Source of the DNA: JBNJEM01 sp051745935
Lineage (GTDB): Bacteria > Planctomycetota > Planctomycetia > Pirellulales > Pirellulaceae
DNA: 19,937 bases
NCBI GenBank assembly: GCA_051745935.1
Contig: JBNJEM010000066.1
Span: 1-19,937, forward strand
Direction of reading: 5' to 3'
Part shown: positions 7,114-15,206 of the stretch, piece by piece
How the letters are laid out: each line of letters starts with the position of its first letter
Position numbering within the stretch: the first letter of the stretch is position 1
Notes under the pieces: model-generated
The model's input: only the letters and a program-made list of their open reading frames with translations
What the model was told of the DNA's origin: nothing
Database searches by the model: none
Position numbers and translations under genes: made by a program

Positions 7114-8517
7114 ATGACTGATTCCGTCCGCAACGAAACCCATCCATTAGTCGACACGACCGAGCCTAATCTGATTGAGCGAACGTTCGATTATGATCTG
7201 CCGCCGAAGATCCACTTCGACGGCCCCGTGGTTGAGTACATTGATGGTCGGCCGGTCGAGTTCGATCCGGGGGCGTTGAAGACTCGCGACATTTTCATCA
7301 CCGACACCACGTTCCGCGATGGTCAACAGGCGCGACCGCCCTACACGATCGACCAGATGGTTCATTTGTATGATCTGCTGGCGAAACTGGGGGGACCGAA
7401 CGGGGTGATTCGGCAGAGCGAATTCTTTCTGTATACCAAGAATGACCGGATTACACTCGATCGGTGCCGCGAGTTGGGGCATGCCTATCCGGAATGCACC
7501 GGCTGGATCCGGGCGGATAGCGGGGATTTCTGTCTAGTCCGAGACGCGGGGCTGAAAGAAACCGGTATGCTGACCAGCTCGTCCGACTATCACATCTTCA
7601 ACAAGTTGAAGTTTAAGAGCCGCCAGGAGTGCATGGATGCCTATTGCGAAGTGGTTGACGCGGCATTTGAAGCGGGAGTGCGGCCCCGCTGCCATTTGGA
7701 GGATGTGACGCGCGCCGATATCGGTGGCTTTGTCCTGCCATTTGTCGAACGGTTGATGAGGATGAGCGAGCAGGTGCCCGAAGAGCTGACTGCCAAGATA
7801 CGGCTGTGCGACACGATGGGCTTCGGTTTGCCTTTCCCGGGCGTCGAGTTGCCGCGCAGCATTCCGAAATTAATCTACAAGTTGAATCAGGAGTGTGGCG
7901 TGCCCAGTGATCGGCTGGAATGGCACGGGCACAACGATTTCCACAAAGTGCATGGAAACGGCCTCACCGCGTGGCTCTATGGTTGCGACGCGCTGAACGG
8001 CACCCTGTTTGGGTTTGGCGAGCGATGTGGCAATCCACCCATCGAAGGTGCCGTGATCGAGTACATGTCACTTAAAGGTGACCGGTGTGGCATCCAGCCA
8101 GGGGTGATCACCGAGTTGGCGGACTATATGCGTTCCATTGGTATGCCCATTCCGGAAAACTATCCGCTGGTTGGCAAGCACTTCAACACGACCCGCGCCG
8201 GCATCCACGCAGGTGGTCTGCGGCAAGACGAACGCATCTATAACATTTTTGATACCACGAATCTTCTCAATCGGCCACCAAGGGTCGCCGTGACCGACAA
8301 AAGCGGCGTCGACGGCGTGGCTCATTGGGTCAATGAATTCTTTGGGTTGGCCGGAGAGGATCGGATCAGCAAGTTCAAAGTCCACAAGGTCGCCCGCTGG
8401 GTGATTGATCAGTATGAAGTTGAAGGCCGCGTCACCGCTATCAGCGACGAAGAGTTGGAAGCCAAGGTCAAGGAGTTAATGCCCGACTATTGGGAACGCT
8501 ACATGGTCGGCGCCTAA
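7114..8517 (+). CDS. (Re)-citrate synthase-like HMGL/isopropylmalate-synthase family enzyme
   Basis: 467 aa from ATG 7114, chosen because AGGAG (7103-7107) sits at the right distance. An in-frame ATG at 7066 has no SD. The protein is a TIM-barrel acetyl-CoA-dependent Claisen condensing enzyme (HMGL-like/DRE-TIM family). DTTFRDGQQ (residues 64-72) carries the metal-binding Asp and catalytic Arg, HLEDVTRADIGGF is on a barrel strand, and WHGHNDFHK (270-278) gives the metal-binding His pair H271/H273. The context ARPPYT, GGPNGVIRQSEFFLY, HFNTTRAGIHAGG and LLNRPP resembles the (Re)-citrate synthase group of anaerobes such as Clostridium kluyveri more than LeuA or homocitrate synthase, and there is no LeuA regulatory domain. 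It would make citrate from oxaloacetate and acetyl-CoA with Re stereochemistry. Isopropylmalate or homocitrate synthase activity cannot be excluded. The family assignment is firm; the exact substrate is inferred. Confidence 0.8.
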   Translation: MTDSVRNETHPLVDTTEPNLIERTFDYDLPPKIHFDGPVVEYIDGRPVEFDPGALKTRDIFITDTTFRDGQQARPPYTIDQMVHLYDLLAKLGGPNGVIRQSEFFLYTKNDRITLDRCRELGHAYPECTGWIRADSGDFCLVRDAGLKETGMLTSSSDYHIFNKLKFKSRQECMDAYCEVVDAAFEAGVRPRCHLEDVTRADIGGFVLPFVERLMRMSEQVPEELTAKIRLCDTMGFGLPFPGVELPRSIPKLIYKLNQECGVPSDRLEWHGHNDFHKVHGNGLTAWLYGCDALNGTLFGFGERCGNPPIEGAVIEYMSLKGDRCGIQPGVITELADYMRSIGMPIPENYPLVGKHFNTTRAGIHAGGLRQDERIYNIFDTTNLLNRPPRVAVTDKSGVDGVAHWVNEFFGLAGEDRISKFKVHKVARWVIDQYEVEGRVTAISDEELEAKVKELMPDYWERYMVGA

Positions 8518-8538
8518 CAATCTTTCAGGAGTGATGTC

Positions 8539-9966
8539 ATGTCTGCCGTTCGATGTCGGCTGCTCCAAGCAGCGGCGTGCTCGTTACTGCTGGTGATTTC
8601 CCAGGGCATGCCGGGGCTCGCCGACACGTTGGATCAAATTCCGAAGCTCAAGTCTTTGCCCGATTCAACCGACGCGTTGCAAGAGAGGATCGATCGGAGT
8701 AACGGAAACCTGCTGCTCGGCGACGCGGCGGATCGAGGCGTGCTGCGAATCACCAAGCCCCTGGTCTTCGATTTGACCAGGCACCACGCGGTTTCGGTCA
8801 GGGCCGCCGGCGGCCTGACGATCGTCATGGACGGGCCGGGGCCGGCGCTTCGATTCGTGGGTTCGCACGAGGGCACGGCCTCCCCGAAAACCTTCAAGCC
8901 GAAAACATGGAACGAGAGAATGCCGATCGTGTCCGGCATCGAAATCCTCGGCAATCATCCCGAAGCGGATGGCATGGAGTTGGTTCAAACCGTCGGCCCG
9001 ATTATCAGCCACGTCGCGGTGCGGTGGTGCCGCCACGGCGTGCACCTTGTTAATCGAAACCGAAATGTCGTGATCTCCGATTGCCACTTCTACGAAAACT
9101 CCGGCGTCGGCGTTTACCTGGACGACGTGAATCTGCACCAAATCAATGTTTCCAACTCGCACGTTTCGTACAACCGCCAGGGCGGCATCGTGGTCCGGGA
9201 TGGAAACGTGCGAAATTTGCAGGTTTCCGGGTGCGACATCGAGGCCAACATGCCGGCCGATGAAACCGCCACCCAAACGGCGAATATTCTGATTGACGTG
9301 TCCGGTTCGCCCGATACGCGGTCCAAGTCGGTGGCCGAAGTCTCGATTACCGGATGCACGATACAACACTCCGCCAACTACGGTGGGTCCAGTGACAAGA
9401 CAGTGGCCCCCGGGGGCGCGAATATTCGGTTGGCCGGCAAGGAGATCTACCCGATTGATTCGGTCACGATCTCGGGCAACGTGCTCAGCGATACAACCGT
9501 CAATATCGACGTCGATCACGCGCGCGACGTGGCAATCAGCGCCAACAATTTCTTCGCGCCGAAGCCCGCTAACTTGCATGTCAAGAACTCGAAACGGGTC
9601 GTGGTGACGGGAAACACCTTCAATCCGCGGCAGTTCGCGCGCCCGGGCACGATTAGGTTCGACGAGTGCGCCGACTGTATTGTCGCGTCCTGCTCGCTCC
9701 ATAAGTTCAACACGGGTGACGGCGCGTTGATCTTGAACCATTGCGACGGCTTTGTCCTCAATGGGTTGAACCTGACTGATTGCGGTTCGGGCGTCGTGCT
9801 AAAGGAGACGACGAACACGACCCTTTCAAGCTGTCGCGTCGCGAGGACCACGGCGGAATCGCCCGATATCTCTATCGATGACGGCAACAGTGGTATCCGG
9901 CTGATGGGGAACGTTTTCGAGGGGAAAACCGAAATTGACGCCGAGGCGGTGGAACCATCCCAGTAG
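8539..9966 (+). CDS. Secreted right-handed parallel beta-helix protein
   Basis: 475 aa from ATG 8539 with AGGAG at 8527-8531; it starts 21 bp after the aldolase stop, so the two may be co-transcribed. Residues 1-28 form a signal peptide (basic start, hydrophobic LLQAAACSLLLVIS core, cleavage near GLA-DT). From about residue 115 onward there are repeated short strands ending in Asn/Gly turns, for example NRNVVISDCHFYENSGVGVYL, INVSNSHVSYNRQGGIVV, VTISGNVLSDTTVNIDV, VVVTGNTF and TLSSCRVARTT. This is the pattern of pectate-lyase-like and CASH-domain helices. Proteins of this fold include polysaccharide lyases, epimerases and surface structural proteins. No catalytic residue set was recognised, so enzymatic activity is not claimed. 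Confidence 0.85.
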   Translation: MSAVRCRLLQAAACSLLLVISQGMPGLADTLDQIPKLKSLPDSTDALQERIDRSNGNLLLGDAADRGVLRITKPLVFDLTRHHAVSVRAAGGLTIVMDGPGPALRFVGSHEGTASPKTFKPKTWNERMPIVSGIEILGNHPEADGMELVQTVGPIISHVAVRWCRHGVHLVNRNRNVVISDCHFYENSGVGVYLDDVNLHQINVSNSHVSYNRQGGIVVRDGNVRNLQVSGCDIEANMPADETATQTANILIDVSGSPDTRSKSVAEVSITGCTIQHSANYGGSSDKTVAPGGANIRLAGKEIYPIDSVTISGNVLSDTTVNIDVDHARDVAISANNFFAPKPANLHVKNSKRVVVTGNTFNPRQFARPGTIRFDECADCIVASCSLHKFNTGDGALILNHCDGFVLNGLNLTDCGSGVVLKETTNTTLSSCRVARTTAESPDISIDDGNSGIRLMGNVFEGKTEIDAEAVEPSQ

Positions 9967-9990
9967 ACCCTAACGTTGCAAACAGTATAT

Positions 9991-10134
9991 GTAGGACGGG
10001 TCTCCAGGCCCGTCTTTTCAAGTACGAAATCGTACTTGATCTGGTGTCCGCGGATCTCACGAAATGTGAGATCTTCAAACAACCGAAAGAGACATTTATG
10101 CGCTGTAAAAGACGGGCCTGGAGACCCGTCCTAC
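9991..10134. repeat. Nested palindromic element (28-bp perfect arms enclosing two hairpins)
   Basis: The outer arms 9991-10018 and 10107-10134 are perfect reverse complements over 28 bp, starting GTAGGACGGGTCTCCAGGCC. Inside are two further perfect hairpins: 10019-10027 with 10030-10038 (CAAGTACGA, 2-nt loop) and 10053-10060 with 10066-10073 (GATCTCAC, 5-nt loop). Folded, the whole unit would form a three-way junction. It starts 24 bp after the beta-helix stop codon, so it may also end transcription or protect the 3' end. It resembles a miniature inverted-repeat or REP-like element; copy number elsewhere is unknown. Confidence 0.9.
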
Positions 10135-10200
10135 GCCGTCTTGATGCAACAATAGGGTAGATTCTTAGCTCTGACAAAGCACTCGGGACAAGGTGGCACG

Positions 10201-10448
10201 ATGAGGAAATTTCCTTTCAAACAACCGTGCCTCGGTTTGTCGCGGCAGCCACCGCGGCCTGGATTTCACTCACGTTTGCCGCGGGCGGAGTTCTGGGGCA
10301 GGATCGCGACCACGCATTCCGGGTGCCGGCAGCGTGAGAATACAGCCCCCCGTTGATCGCTTTCGAGGAACGAGAGGTCGATCCTAGTCGAGCACGGAAG
10401 GACCCGACCCTCTGGTTCGCCACAATGGACGATGGCATGTGTTCATGA
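10201..10448 (+). pseudogene. Probable remnant of a small secreted protein gene
   Basis: ATG 10201 follows AAGGTGG (10190-10196) and encodes the basic start MRKFPFK. The hydrophobic signal-peptide-like continuation FVAAATAAWISLTFAAGGVL lies in another frame, open from about 10227. Joining them needs a frameshift near 10222-10227. That second frame then meets an in-frame TGA after RVPAA and continues open as EYSPPLIAFEEREVDP...TLWFATMDDGM to a TGA at 10446-10448. A signal sequence followed by coding-like text with one frameshift and one stop suggests a decayed gene, but no family is recognised. Confidence 0.35.
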
Positions 10449-10581
10449 CTGTTAAACTGCCCCGTAGGTCAGCCATCGAATACTGTTCGTAACGGTCAAG
10501 CCATAAGCGGGGTGGAACAAGCACTCTTGCTCGTTTCGTGAAGCGCGACGGTAATTCGCTGGCGGTCGTTCACCCCTGGAA

Positions 10582-11181
10582 TCACAGCAGGCCGAGACAG
10601 ACCTTACTGGCGACGACCGCGGCATCTTCGGTGTCGAATGCCTGAGCAAACCCTTGATCAAACAGCAAATTGGCCGCTGGCCCGAACTCTTCATCGCCCC
10701 GATGGTACACAAGCGTCACATGAAGTGGTCCAATGCAGTGTACGCGGGCCGCCAAGTCGCCCTTGTCAACCGGATCCCAGTCGAAGCGGTCAAGGTGGGC
10801 CCGGAGACACTCGAGGTCGTTCCCCATTCGTTTGGCCAGCATGTCCACGCTTCGCTTTCGAAACGGTCCGTGGTAGAACGGTCCACCAGGAAACTCGCGG
10901 AAGGAAATCAAGTTGTCCGATGGCGCGAGCAGGGCTTCGTGCAGAAGATAATGCAGAACCAGGATGTGCATCTCCGGCTTGGCTGCGTCCCGGCCGTTCG
11001 TTACGTGTAGCAGGAAGTCGGTCGTGGATAACTCGTAGTCGGTGGCAAACGCGCGAAATGCCAGGACATTGTTCTGGGGCATGGGAAGCCCAAGTCGCTC
11101 GCATCGCTCGGCGAGATTGAGGCCCCGAAGCTGATCGATTGCCTGAGCGACCGCTTTCCGCCGTGCGACGTGTTTCGGCAT
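10582..11181 (-). CDS. DUF3786 domain protein
   Basis: 199 aa with ATG at 11181. The frame extends upstream to 11259, but that part lies in the 93-bp dispersed repeat and is unlikely to be translated. A weak AGAAGAGA lies about 9 bp before this ATG. The features fit DUF3786: HILVLHYLLHEAL (residues 72-84), ISFREFPGGPFYHGPF (92-107) and RGDEEFGPAANLLFD (161-175) with a TED near 184-186. It is a soluble protein without signal or membrane segments. The family is known mainly from anaerobic bacteria and its function is not established. The neighbours give no help, as it stands alone between repeats. Confidence 0.75.
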   Translation of the reverse strand: MPKHVARRKAVAQAIDQLRGLNLAERCERLGLPMPQNNVLAFRAFATDYELSTTDFLLHVTNGRDAAKPEMHILVLHYLLHEALLAPSDNLISFREFPGGPFYHGPFRKRSVDMLAKRMGNDLECLRAHLDRFDWDPVDKGDLAARVHCIGPLHVTLVYHRGDEEFGPAANLLFDQGFAQAFDTEDAAVVASKVCLGLL

Positions 11182-11216
11182 ACTGGGTGAATCTCTTCTG
11201 GCGCGAGAAATACATT

Positions 11217-11309
11217 TCAGGCGGTTGGATTTTTCCGGGTGGAAAGCTGCCCGACGCAAACCGTCCTCCCGTTGGTCGGACTCGCGGCGGAGAAAGTCAT
11301 CCGCGACCG
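11217..11309. repeat. Dispersed 93-bp repeat, copy 2
   Basis: Same orientation as 6441-6533, with two mismatches. This copy continues GTATA to 11314, so 11296-11314 (19 bp) is identical to the reverse complement of 17445-17463, the left arm of the palindrome downstream of oleC. It lies directly upstream of the DUF3786 gene. Confidence 0.9.
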
Positions 11310-11989
11310 GTATAAACTGGTCCTATTGGTCCCTTCTCCGGCTGCCGGGGTTTGCCGGGGTCGCCGAACGTGACGGTCGCCCCGAGATTCGGCCTCTCGC
11401 CGAACCCCGCGGCGTCGCTGAGTTGGCGGTTTTTCGCGGTCGGTCGGCGCCCCCCCGGCGGACCATCAGGATAGATTCGTCAGGATAGACCAGGCGGCAA
11501 TCGCGTGCCAGGGCCGTTTTGGAACGTGTCGCCGGCTCTTCGAGCCGAAACGCCAGGACCGTGGCCTCGTGGTCCCGGGTGCTTGCCGCCCTCCCGGATC
11601 CCCCGTTCAGGGGCCCTTCGCCTGAAGTGGCCGTGGGAGTGAGGTTCTTGCTCGGGACCAAGGGCACGGCGCCGGTGATCGGCACGGACGCGACTGAAGG
11701 TGGTAACGGGTAAGTAGCGGGAAAACGCGGAATATCACGCCGTTCTTCATCCGTGGGTCTCTCGTGCCCTCCGTGGGCCTACCGTGGCATCAGGAACACC
11801 GCTGGTGATGGTCACGGCGCGGCTAGGGAGGTCTCGGGCTTTCGGAGGGAGGATGCGCGGCAAATGCTGTAAACACCTAGCAGCTCCAATGTCCCCAATT
11901 TCCGGAGTTTTCAGCGGCCGAGCCCCGAGCCGCGGGTTGGGCCGATGCCCAGGGGGGGCGAGTCGCGACTTTTTTCGCAAACACACTAC

Positions 11990-12017
11990 TGGACATATCG
12001 ATATATCTCGATATATT
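11990..12017 (+). promoter_or_regulatory. Promoter with overlapping operator for arsR and the sulfur-fusion gene
   Basis: A -35-like TGGACA (11990-11995) and a -10-like TATATT (12012-12017) are separated by 16 bp. The spacer is AT-rich in an otherwise GC-rich area. It carries the perfect palindrome ATATCGATAT (11995-12004) and a direct repeat TCGATATAT at 11998-12006 and 12008-12016, ten bases apart. AT-rich palindromes over the core promoter are the usual site for ArsR-family repressors, so autoregulation is likely. Confidence 0.6.
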
Positions 12018-12049
12018 GAGTACAGAGACTCGTGGGAAGGAGGAGAACC

Positions 12050-12355
12050 GTGGGCGAACCGGAACTGTTTGATTTCAAACGGCTGGACGAGGCGGCGGCC
12101 TGCTTGAAGGTGATGGCTCATCCGGCGCGCCTGCGGATTGTGGATATCCTGACCCAGGGCGAGTTTTCCGTGAATGAAATTGCCGAGTACTGCGAGCTGC
12201 CACCTCATCAAGCATGCGAGCACTTGCGGTTGATGCAGAGTCATGGGCTGTTGGACAGCGAGCGGCGAGGTCGAGCGGTCTACTATGGCATTGCCAGCCC
12301 GCGACTTCCGAAACTGCTGCAGTGCATCAAGGCCACTTGCGGGGAGGAACGGTGA
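12050..12355 (+). CDS. ArsR-family winged-helix transcriptional regulator
   Basis: 101 aa from GTG 12050, chosen because a strong AAGGAGGAGA (12038-12046) precedes it. An earlier in-frame start at 12032 would lie upstream of that SD. The fold markers are CLKVMAHPARLRIVDIL (residues 18-34), the HTH EFSVNEIAEYCELPPHQACEHLRLMQ, and the wing GLLDSERRGRAVYYGI. The classic ELCVCDL metal site is absent. Cysteines are at 18, 48, 56, 92 and 97; a HTH-region Cys paired with a C-terminal Cys recalls the thiol-based persulfide sensors SqrR and BigR. The next gene encodes persulfide enzymes, so sensing of sulfane sulfur or thiol stress is a reasonable inference. The sensing residues remain unproven. Confidence 0.88.
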   Translation: MGEPELFDFKRLDEAAACLKVMAHPARLRIVDILTQGEFSVNEIAEYCELPPHQACEHLRLMQSHGLLDSERRGRAVYYGIASPRLPKLLQCIKATCGEER

Positions 12356-12576
12356 ATGGGGTTCCGCGGCTGGAAACGGAGTCTGGTTCCCGCTTGAATA
12401 CGTCTTTGGGGCAGGAAACGCAAACAAACCGTTCAAGTGTTACGGATGGTTTTGGGACGGCCTTTTTATGGCCCGCGGCAAAAGTTGGTTTCCGCTTCCA
12501 AACGCCTCGGATAGCCGGAAATCGAACGCGGTTCGTTAGGGCTACTGAAGAAACGTGAGAGGAGAGGAGCGTCGAG

Positions 12577-15060
12577 ATGTCCGATCGAAAACGTGTTCTG
12601 ATCGTGGGCGGGGTGGCGGGGGGCGCTTCGGCTGCCACCCGGTGTCGGCGGTTGAGCGAAGAGGCCGAAATCGTGCTTTTCGAGCGGGGGGCGTACGTAT
12701 CCTTTGCCAACTGCGGGTTGCCGTATCATATCAGCGGGGATATCCGTGATCGCGAGCGTTTGTTGGTCCAGACGCCGGAAGGTTTGCGGAATCGGTACAA
12801 CCTGGACGTTCGCGTTCAAACGGAGGTTCTGAGTATCGATCGTGAGAAGCGCGAGATCGTGGCCCGCGACCACGTCAAGGGCCGCGAGTACACGGAGCAT
12901 TACGACGCGTTGATTTTAAGTCCGGGCGCCGAACCGGTACGGCCTCACATCCCAGGGTCCGATCATTCACGCGTCATGACGCTGCGGAACATGGCTGACA
13001 TGGACCGCATCATCGAGGCGGTTGACGCGCGGGACGGCGAGCAACGGGCGCTGGTGGTGGGGGGCGGATACATCGGATTGGAAATGACGGAAGCCCTTCG
13101 CCAGCGAGGCCTGGAGGTCACGCTGGTGGAACTGGCCGATCAGGTCATGGCGCCGGTGGACCGTGAAATGGCCGCGCCCTTGCACCAGGAACTGAAGTTG
13201 CACGGCGTGGATCTGCGATTGAAGACCTCGGTCACCGAACTTCGCGATAAAAACGGCCACGTCTCCGCGCTGCTCAACGACGGCGATACGCTCGATTGCA
13301 GCGCGGTGATCATGGCCATCGGTGTCAAGCCGGAGGTGAGGCTGGCGCGAGAGGCGGGGTTGGAGATCGGTGAACTGGGAGGCATCCGAGTTGACGGGCG
13401 CATGCGAACCAGCGATCCGGACATTTACGCTCTGGGCGATGCGGTCGAGGTCCGGCACTTCGTGGACGAGTCCCCGGCGCTGATCCCGCTGGCCGGCCCG
13501 GCCAACCGGCAAGGGCGAGTGGCGGCGGACAACATATTCGGACGTGACAGCACCTACAACAAGACACAGGGCACGGCAATCTGCAAGGTTTTCAACCTGG
13601 CTGTCGGCGGGACCGGGCTCAACGAAAAGACCCTGAGTCGCAACGGGATGAGTTATGAAAAGGTGTACGTGCATCCGGCCAGCCACGCCGGCTACTATCC
13701 TGGCGCGACCCCTGTGAATTTCAAACTGTTGTTCGATCCCCGCAATGGCCGCGTGCTTGGCGCCCAGGCGGTGGGCGCCAGCGGCGTGGACAAACGCATC
13801 GATGTGATCGCCATGGCCATTCGCGGCCGGATGACGGTCTTTGATCTGCAGGAAGCGGAATTGGCTTATGCCCCACCATACGGTTCGGCCAAGGATGTCA
13901 TCAATTACGCCGGCTTCGTGGCGGGCAACAGCATTCAGGGGGATGTCAAACTGTGCCATGTTGAAGACGTGCTGTCCCCAAAGGAAGACCAGATGGTGTT
14001 GGATGTGCGGACCGACGAGGAGGTGGCCGCCGGCGCCATTCCCGGCGCCAAGCACATCCCGGTGGATAAAATTCGAGAACGCGTGAATGAACTGCCGCGG
14101 GACAAGGAGATCCTGACGTATTGCCGCGTCGGGCAGCGGGCTTACCTGGCCACCCGCATTCTGGACCAGCTCGGATTCCGCACACGCGATTTCACGGGCG
14201 GCTATACCACCTATCGCATGGCGACCAATGAAGTAACCGGTCCTCCCGCCGGCCCCACGGACATGCGGGATGATAGTGGGGCCGAGGAAGACGCCGACAA
14301 GGAAGAAAAGCGGGACGAGACGGAAGGCGAGGTGGTGACCGAGATCGATGCCCGTGGCCTGCAGTGTCCCGGCCCGATCCAGCAGTTGGCCCGGGCGATG
14401 GAGGGCTTAAACGCGGGACAAGTCGTTCGTGTCACGGCCACTGACGCCGGCTTTGCCGCGGACGCGCCCGCTTGGTGTGACACCACGGGAAACCGGCTGG
14501 TCCACCTGGCGTCGGAAAACGGTTGCTACGTCGCCACGGTCGCCAAGCGTCGCCAGCCGGCGCCCGCATCGTCGGCCCGAACCGAGGCGCCCAAGAAGAT
14601 GACCATCGTGGTCTTCAGCAACGACTGGGATCGCGTGGTGGCGGCGTTCATTATCGCCAACGGGGCCGCCGCCATGGGGCTCAAGCCCACCCTGTTCTTC
14701 ACCTTTTGGGGGCTGAATGTCCTCCGCCGCGATCCTCCGCCGCAGCTCAAGAAAAACGTGATTGAAAACCTGTTCGGCTGGATGATGCCACGTGGTCCCG
14801 ATAAGCTCGCGCTGTCAAAAATGCATATGGCGGGCATGGGGCTCGGCATGATGAAAAACATCATGAAAAAGAAAAACGTGGCCTCGCTGCCCGAACTGAT
14901 CTCCGATGCGCTCAAGGCCGACGTCAAACTCGTGGGCTGCACCATGAGCATGGATCTGATGGGCATCCATCGGGAGGAACTGATCGACGGCGTGGAGACC
15001 GGCGGTGTTGCCATGTACCTCAGCAACGCCAACCAAGGCGCCGTCAACCTGTTTATTTGA
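12577..15060 (+). CDS. Fused CoA-disulfide reductase / rhodanese / TusA / DsrE-like protein
   Basis: 827 aa from ATG 12577 with GGAGAGGAG upstream. Domain 1 (about 1-450) is a FAD/NAD(P)H pyridine nucleotide-disulfide oxidoreductase. It has the N-terminal GGVAGGASAA, the active Cys46 in SFANCGLPYHISG, a second Rossmann motif VVGGGYIGLEMTEAL and the FAD motif DIYALGDAVE. Domain 2 (about 460-545) is a rhodanese with VLDVRTDEE and Cys516 in the TYCRVGQRA loop. An acidic linker (about 553-580) follows. Domain 3 (about 585-660) is TusA-like with Cys597 in DARGLQCPGPI. Domain 4 (about 675-827) is DsrE/DsrF-like with Cys788 in KLVGCTMSMD. Reductases of this type (CoADR-RHD, Npsr) reduce CoA-persulfide, polysulfide or CoA disulfide. 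Rhodanese and TusA pass sulfane sulfur on. The fusion would thus reduce or relay persulfide sulfur in the cytoplasm. All four domain cysteines are present. Confidence 0.92.
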   Translation: MSDRKRVLIVGGVAGGASAATRCRRLSEEAEIVLFERGAYVSFANCGLPYHISGDIRDRERLLVQTPEGLRNRYNLDVRVQTEVLSIDREKREIVARDHVKGREYTEHYDALILSPGAEPVRPHIPGSDHSRVMTLRNMADMDRIIEAVDARDGEQRALVVGGGYIGLEMTEALRQRGLEVTLVELADQVMAPVDREMAAPLHQELKLHGVDLRLKTSVTELRDKNGHVSALLNDGDTLDCSAVIMAIGVKPEVRLAREAGLEIGELGGIRVDGRMRTSDPDIYALGDAVEVRHFVDESPALIPLAGPANRQGRVAADNIFGRDSTYNKTQGTAICKVFNLAVGGTGLNEKTLSRNGMSYEKVYVHPASHAGYYPGATPVNFKLLFDPRNGRVLGAQAVGASGVDKRIDVIAMAIRGRMTVFDLQEAELAYAPPYGSAKDVINYAGFVAGNSIQGDVKLCHVEDVLSPKEDQMVLDVRTDEEVAAGAIPGAKHIPVDKIRERVNELPRDKEILTYCRVGQRAYLATRILDQLGFRTRDFTGGYTTYRMATNEVTGPPAGPTDMRDDSGAEEDADKEEKRDETEGEVVTEIDARGLQCPGPIQQLARAMEGLNAGQVVRVTATDAGFAADAPAWCDTTGNRLVHLASENGCYVATVAKRRQPAPASSARTEAPKKMTIVVFSNDWDRVVAAFIIANGAAAMGLKPTLFFTFWGLNVLRRDPPPQLKKNVIENLFGWMMPRGPDKLALSKMHMAGMGLGMMKNIMKKKNVASLPELISDALKADVKLVGCTMSMDLMGIHREELIDGVETGGVAMYLSNANQGAVNLFI

Positions 15061-15185
15061 AGACGAACGATCAATGGGCCTCCGAACCCGTCGAGGCGCC
15101 CCTTTCGGCCCGCTCAAGGGACGCCGCCAAAAAGACCGCGAAATGCCCCCGACTCGGAACATCTGATCTCGGCGGACGCCCCCCC

Positions 15186-15200
15186 GTTGGATCGTCCAAC
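15186..15200. terminator. Weak hairpin between convergent genes
   Basis: GTTGGA (15186-15191) and TCCAAC (15195-15200) form a 6-bp stem with a 3-nt loop in the 146-bp gap between the fusion gene and oleD, which converge here. No T-run follows on either strand, so a terminator role is only suggested by position. Confidence 0.2.
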
Positions 15201-15206
15201 GACGTG

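Larger units (their letters stand above)
9967..10581. other. Intergenic region with palindromic element and probable pseudogene
   Basis: 615 bp between the beta-helix gene and the DUF3786 gene. It contains a 144-bp nested palindrome (9991-10134) and a broken secreted-protein frame (10201-10448). The remaining 130 bp include an imperfect hairpin near 10515-10533 (GAACAAG...CTTGCTC) that could act in termination of the minus-strand gene, but it lacks a T-run. Confidence 0.5.
11182..12049. other. Region without a convincing gene
   Basis: About 870 bp. It holds the second dispersed-repeat copy (11217-11309) and, at its right end, the arsR promoter and operator. Between about 11310 and 11980 the sequence is GC-rich. 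A 120-codon minus-strand frame (11323-11685) has no recognisable domain and an Arg/Pro/Ser-rich composition typical of spurious frames. A small perfect hairpin (11533-11538 with 11542-11547) and a short direct repeat TCAGGATAGA (near 11467 and 11480) are visible. Confidence 0.5.

Noticed and set aside
8665..9741. 358-codon frame antisense to the beta-helix gene
   Set aside because: The plus-strand frame has a signal peptide, SD and beta-helix periodicity; the antisense frame is a shadow of high-GC codon use.
11323..11685. 120-codon minus-strand open frame
   Set aside because: Composition is rich in Arg, Pro and Ser, no domain or SD was seen, and it lies in a GC-rich gap where long chance frames are common.
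12243..12539. 98-codon plus-strand open frame overlapping arsR
   Set aside because: Half of it lies in another frame of arsR, with no start signal or family features.
12967..14055. 362-codon frame antisense to the sulfur fusion gene
   Set aside because: The sense frame carries all expected catalytic motifs; the antisense frame shows no domain.
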